Shown: in pieces, positions 6,342 to 8,333 of the stretch
Layout: each line of letters opens with the position of its first letter
Numbering within the stretch: position 1 is the stretch's first letter
Origin: Anaerolineales bacterium
GTDB lineage: Bacteria; Chloroflexota; Anaerolineae; Anaerolineales; UBA11657
Assembly: GCA_947503585.1 (NCBI GenBank)
Contig: CANNEJ010000055.1
Coordinates: 1-8,333 of the forward strand
Reading direction: 5' to 3'
Length of the DNA stretch: 8,333 bases
Position numbers and translations under genes: made by a program
Notes under the pieces: generated by a model
The model's input: only the letters and a program-made list of their open reading frames with translations
Databases searched by the model: none
Told to the model about the DNA's origin: nothing

Positions 6342-7466
6342 ATGCATAACTGGTCTGATGCGGATGCAGCCGTCGTGGCGCTAACCCGGGAGCTGGTTGC
6401 CATTCCATCTGAGAGCGGCAGCAGCAATACTGTGATCTGCGAGCATTTGCAGGCACTGCTGCGCCAGGGCGGCTTCGAGGTGGAATGGCTGCAATATCTG
6501 GATGCTGCCCGTCAGCCTAAAGTGAGCATTGTTGCGCGCAAGGGCAGCGGCCATGGCGGCGCGGGTTTCTTTTCACACATCGATACAGTCCCCGGCCAAC
6601 CTGCGGAATGGGAGCCTTGGAATCCCGTGGTGAAGGATGGAAAGATTTACGGACGTGCCAGCTGCGACATGAAAGGCCCGCTGGCTGCAACGATTGTGGC
6701 TGCGCTGCGCGCTAAAACGCTGGCCAAGCCGGTGGTAATTGTGATCACGGCGGACGAGGAGGTGGGTTTTGGTGGCGCCACACAAGTGGCGGCCGAATCG
6801 CAATTATTGAAAGGGAATTGGCCGGACATGGGCGTGATTGCGGAGCCGACGCGCCTGATACCAGTGCGCGCCCACAAAGGCGCCTGCCAGATTACCGTGA
6901 CTGCGCGCGGCGTGGCAGCGCACACCAGCATGGATACCGGCATTTCCGCCACCATGCTGCTGGCGCCGCTGCTGGCGGAAATCACAGAGTATTCCCGGCA
7001 ATTCAAAAAAGACCGGCGCTTTATGGATGCAGACTTCCACCCCCCAACTAATGGCTTCAACATCACCATCAATGATGGCGGCTGCCCGGCAAATGTGACG
7101 GCTGCCAAGACAGTGGTGCAGTTTAACTTTCGCACGATGCCGGCTGTGGCAACGGCTTTGGTCAAGGATCATATTTGCGCGCGCGCGCAGGCGCACGGCT
7201 TTGAGGTGGAGACCGGCGGGTGGGATGCGGTGGACACGCCGCGCAGTGCGCCGGTGATTCGCCTCGGCGAGCAGCTAACCGGCTTGGACGCCGCAACGGT
7301 GCCGTACGGGACGGACGCACTGGTGTTTCAGGCGCATGTGCCGCTGTTAATATTGGGGCCGGGTGATATTGCGCAGGCGCATACCATCGGCGAATGGGTG
7401 GAGATTGAGCAGTTACAGCGCGCGGTGCCCATCTACGAGAGATTTATCAGCGCAGTCTGCGCGTAG
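6342..7466 (+). CDS. M20 family metallopeptidase (ArgE/DapE-type deacylase)
   Basis: This 374-aa cytoplasmic, probably zinc-dependent amidohydrolase belongs to the M20 family, which includes acetylornithine deacetylase, succinyl-diaminopimelate desuccinylase and several di-/tripeptidases and carboxypeptidases. The full metal site is visible: H79 in FSHIDTVP with D81, bridging D109 in GRASCDMKG, general base E139 with metal ligand E140 in ADEEVGFG, E168 in AEPT, and H347 near the C-terminus (AQAHTIGEW). The inserted dimerisation domain runs from about 177 to 290, with H194 in GVAAHTS as the residue that usually contributes to substrate binding across the dimer. No signal peptide is seen. It is the last gene of the importer operon, 24 nt after the permease end, and is followed by a terminator. 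The context suggests it hydrolyses the imported compound, perhaps a peptide or N-acyl amino acid. ArgE versus DapE versus dipeptidase cannot be resolved by eye, so no symbol is given. Confidence 0.9.
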   Translation: MHNWSDADAAVVALTRELVAIPSESGSSNTVICEHLQALLRQGGFEVEWLQYLDAARQPKVSIVARKGSGHGGAGFFSHIDTVPGQPAEWEPWNPVVKDGKIYGRASCDMKGPLAATIVAALRAKTLAKPVVIVITADEEVGFGGATQVAAESQLLKGNWPDMGVIAEPTRLIPVRAHKGACQITVTARGVAAHTSMDTGISATMLLAPLLAEITEYSRQFKKDRRFMDADFHPPTNGFNITINDGGCPANVTAAKTVVQFNFRTMPAVATALVKDHICARAQAHGFEVETGGWDAVDTPRSAPVIRLGEQLTGLDAATVPYGTDALVFQAHVPLLILGPGDIAQAHTIGEWVEIEQLQRAVPIYERFISAVCA

Positions 7467-7493
7467 CCCGCAAGCACACAATCATTTATGCGT

Positions 7494-7551
7494 GGCTGCT
7501 GGCCGCGCGCGCAATTGTTGCGTGCGGCCAGCAGCCGTTTGATTTAACTTT
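7494..7551 (+). terminator. Intrinsic terminator closing the importer operon
   Basis: A perfect 13-bp GC-rich stem pairs 7494-7506 with 7524-7536 and can extend inward by about five more pairs including two G-U pairs. It is followed by the T-rich stretch GTTTGATTTAACTTT (7537-7551). It begins 27 nt after the peptidase stop codon. The neighbouring gene on the minus strand ends at 7602, so the stem lies between convergent genes and may stop both transcripts, although the minus-strand flank is less T-rich. The rest of 7467-7601 shows no gene. Confidence 0.7.
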
Positions 7552-7601
7552 CGTGCGCCGTGGCGCGCGTTCGACAATGCGGCGCTAAAGGTTTGGCTGC
7601 C

Positions 7602-7949
7602 TCAAACTGCGGCGGTGCACATGATCTCCACCAGGTACTGCGGCGCAGCCAGGCGCGCCTCAACCGTGGCGCGGGCGGGCGGATTGCGTTTGTCCACCCA
7701 TGCCTCCCACGCCACATTCATCTCGTTGAACACGGCTATGTTCGAAAGATAGATGGTGGCCGACAACAGTTTTGATTTGTCGCTGCCCACGGCCGCCAGT
7801 GTCTCATCAATTTGTTTGAGGATCTGCTCGGTTTGGGCCTGAGTACCGGCGCTGGCGTCGCTGGCTACCATGCCCGCCAGCCACGCGGTGTTGTTGTGCA
7901 CCACGGCCTGGCTGAGGCGCGGTCCCATCTTGTAGCGTTTAATTTCCAT
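7602..7949 (-). CDS. RidA/YjgF family protein, YoaB-like (enamine/imine deaminase)
   Basis: This 115-aa cytoplasmic protein belongs to the RidA (YjgF/YER057c/UK114) family, small trimeric enzymes that hydrolyse the reactive enamines/imines released by PLP enzymes, such as 2-aminoacrylate and 2-aminocrotonate. The conserved C-terminal block is present: NPPARATVEARLAAPQYLVEI at 89-109, with R93 equivalent to the catalytic Arg of active RidA proteins and E108 near the usual position. The N-terminal half (RLSQAVVHNNTAWLAG, and DETLAAVGSDKSKLLSATIY at 48-67) resembles E. coli YoaB from memory more than RidA itself, so I give no symbol. A good Shine-Dalgarno site precedes the ATG. It lies 73 bp downstream of a dehydratase gene that is a classic source of RidA substrates, which strengthens the call. 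Confidence 0.9.
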   Translation of the reverse strand: MEIKRYKMGPRLSQAVVHNNTAWLAGMVASDASAGTQAQTEQILKQIDETLAAVGSDKSKLLSATIYLSNIAVFNEMNVAWEAWVDKRNPPARATVEARLAAPQYLVEIMCTAAV

Positions 7950-7956
7950 GTTTGTG

Positions 7957-7961
7957 CTCCT
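7957..7961 (-). promoter_or_regulatory. Ribosome binding site of the RidA-type gene
   Basis: On the minus strand AGGAG lies 7 nt before the ATG at 7949-7947, confirming that start. Upstream of it the leader is a pyrimidine tract, about TTTTTTTCTTTT (7965-7978). TACAAT at 7981-7976 could be a -10 box for a promoter of this gene alone, but no convincing -35 accompanies it; equally the T-run after the weak GC hairpin around 7991-8000 could be a leaky terminator of the dehydratase gene. Confidence 0.6.
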
Positions 7962-8022
7962 GTGAAAAGAAAAAAATTGTAAACTGCTCGGCCGCGCGGC
8001 TTAGCGGGCACCTTGGGTTGAA

Positions 8023-8333
8023 TTATGCGCCTACCAGCACCTGTGCCAGTTGTGCGGGCGTGATATTGCCGCCGCTCAAGATCACCGCAATTTTCCCGGT
8101 ACGCATAGCGGGTGGCAGTTTGAGGGCTGCTGCCAACGGTGCAGCGCCAGCCGGCTCCGCCAGCGTTTTGGCGGTTTGCAGCAGCAGCACAATTGCCGCG
8201 CGCATCTCGGCGTCGCTCACGAGCACAAAGTCATCCAACAGCTCCCACAATATTTGCTGCGGCAGTGCAAAAGCACTGCGCGTGGCCAGCCCTTCGGCAA
8301 AGGTGGCGGTGGTGTCCGCCAGCAGCGCGCGCT
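8023..8333 (-). CDS. Threonine/serine dehydratase-like PLP enzyme, C-terminal part (continues beyond the window)
   Basis: The open frame runs through the right edge, so only the last 103 codons or so are visible and the true start lies outside. A TTG at 8250 is internal to the frame and not a start, as matching family sequence continues upstream of it. The visible part reads TTATFAEGLA near the edge, then LLDDFVLVSDAEMRAAI, KTLAEPAGAAPLAAAL and VILSGGNI close to the end. These are the C-terminal elements of fold-type II PLP enzymes of the threonine ammonia-lyase/serine racemase group (E.AGA helix and SGGN). The protein ends about 15 residues after SGGN, so there is no C-terminal ACT-type regulatory domain, fitting a catabolic (TdcB-like) or biodegradative enzyme over allosteric IlvA. 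The PLP-binding lysine and glycine loop are outside the window. The RidA-type gene follows 73 bp downstream on the same strand. Confidence 0.85.
   Translation of the reverse strand, partial: RALLADTTATFAEGLATRSAFALPQQILWELLDDFVLVSDAEMRAAIVLLLQTAKTLAEPAGAAPLAAALKLPPAMRTGKIAVILSGGNITPAQLAQVLVGA

Noticed and set aside
8023..8250. Stand-alone 75-aa protein starting at TTG 8250
   Set aside because: The frame stays open to the window edge and the upstream codons match the dehydratase family, so this is the end of a longer gene.
1..8333. CRISPR array, tRNA, rRNA, insertion sequence, toxin-antitoxin or defence system
   Set aside because: No spaced repeat series, cloverleaf, transposase motif or defence-family protein was seen on either strand; the only long repeat is the single tandem duplication in the permease gene.

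Overview
The window looks like ordinary chromosomal DNA from a GC-rich bacterium, most likely a member of the Chloroflexota (Anaerolineae-like). The main clue is the solute-binding lipoprotein: its lipid-anchored N-terminus leads into a long Ala/Pro/Thr/Glu linker and a Cys-containing peptide-binding domain, a build I associate with that phylum. This is inference from protein style, not a database match. I see no rRNA, tRNA, CRISPR array, insertion sequence or phage gene.

Layout. (1) Positions 52-2015, minus strand: a two-gene unit with a 1-nt stop/start overlap, encoding an RmlD-type sugar-nucleotide reductase and then a CgeB-type glycosyltransferase. A GC-rich hairpin follows the last stop codon. 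(2) Positions 2016-2304: a divergent intergenic region with a well-formed sigma70-type promoter (TTGACG-N16-TATACT) and Shine-Dalgarno site for the rightward operon. (3) Positions 2305-7466, plus strand: an oligopeptide/dipeptide-type ABC importer operon made of a binding lipoprotein, a DppB-type permease, a DppC-type permease and an M20 (ArgE/DapE-type) metallopeptidase, closed by a hairpin with a U-rich tail at 7494-7551. A perfect 16-bp stem lies between the binding-protein and permease genes. No ATPase gene is present. (4) Positions 7602-8333, minus strand: a RidA/YoaB-type enamine/imine deaminase downstream of the C-terminal part of a threonine/serine dehydratase-like PLP enzyme that runs off the right edge.

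How the genes fit together. The importer would capture a peptide or related amide outside the cell and bring it in, and the peptidase would hydrolyse it. The dehydratase would break down hydroxy-amino acids, and the RidA-type protein would clear the reactive enamine/imine it makes. The first two genes belong to surface glycan or glycosylation chemistry and are probably unrelated to the rest.

The most notable feature is a 158-bp tandem duplication inside the DppC-type permease gene (5862-6019 and 6020-6177). It shifts the frame and removes the last membrane segment from the product. The two copies differ at only two bases, both synonymous in the permease frame. That pattern fits copies that diverged as alleles under selection (a strain-mixture assembly join or recombination) at least as well as a simple slippage mutation. 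I found no convincing undescribed system in this window.
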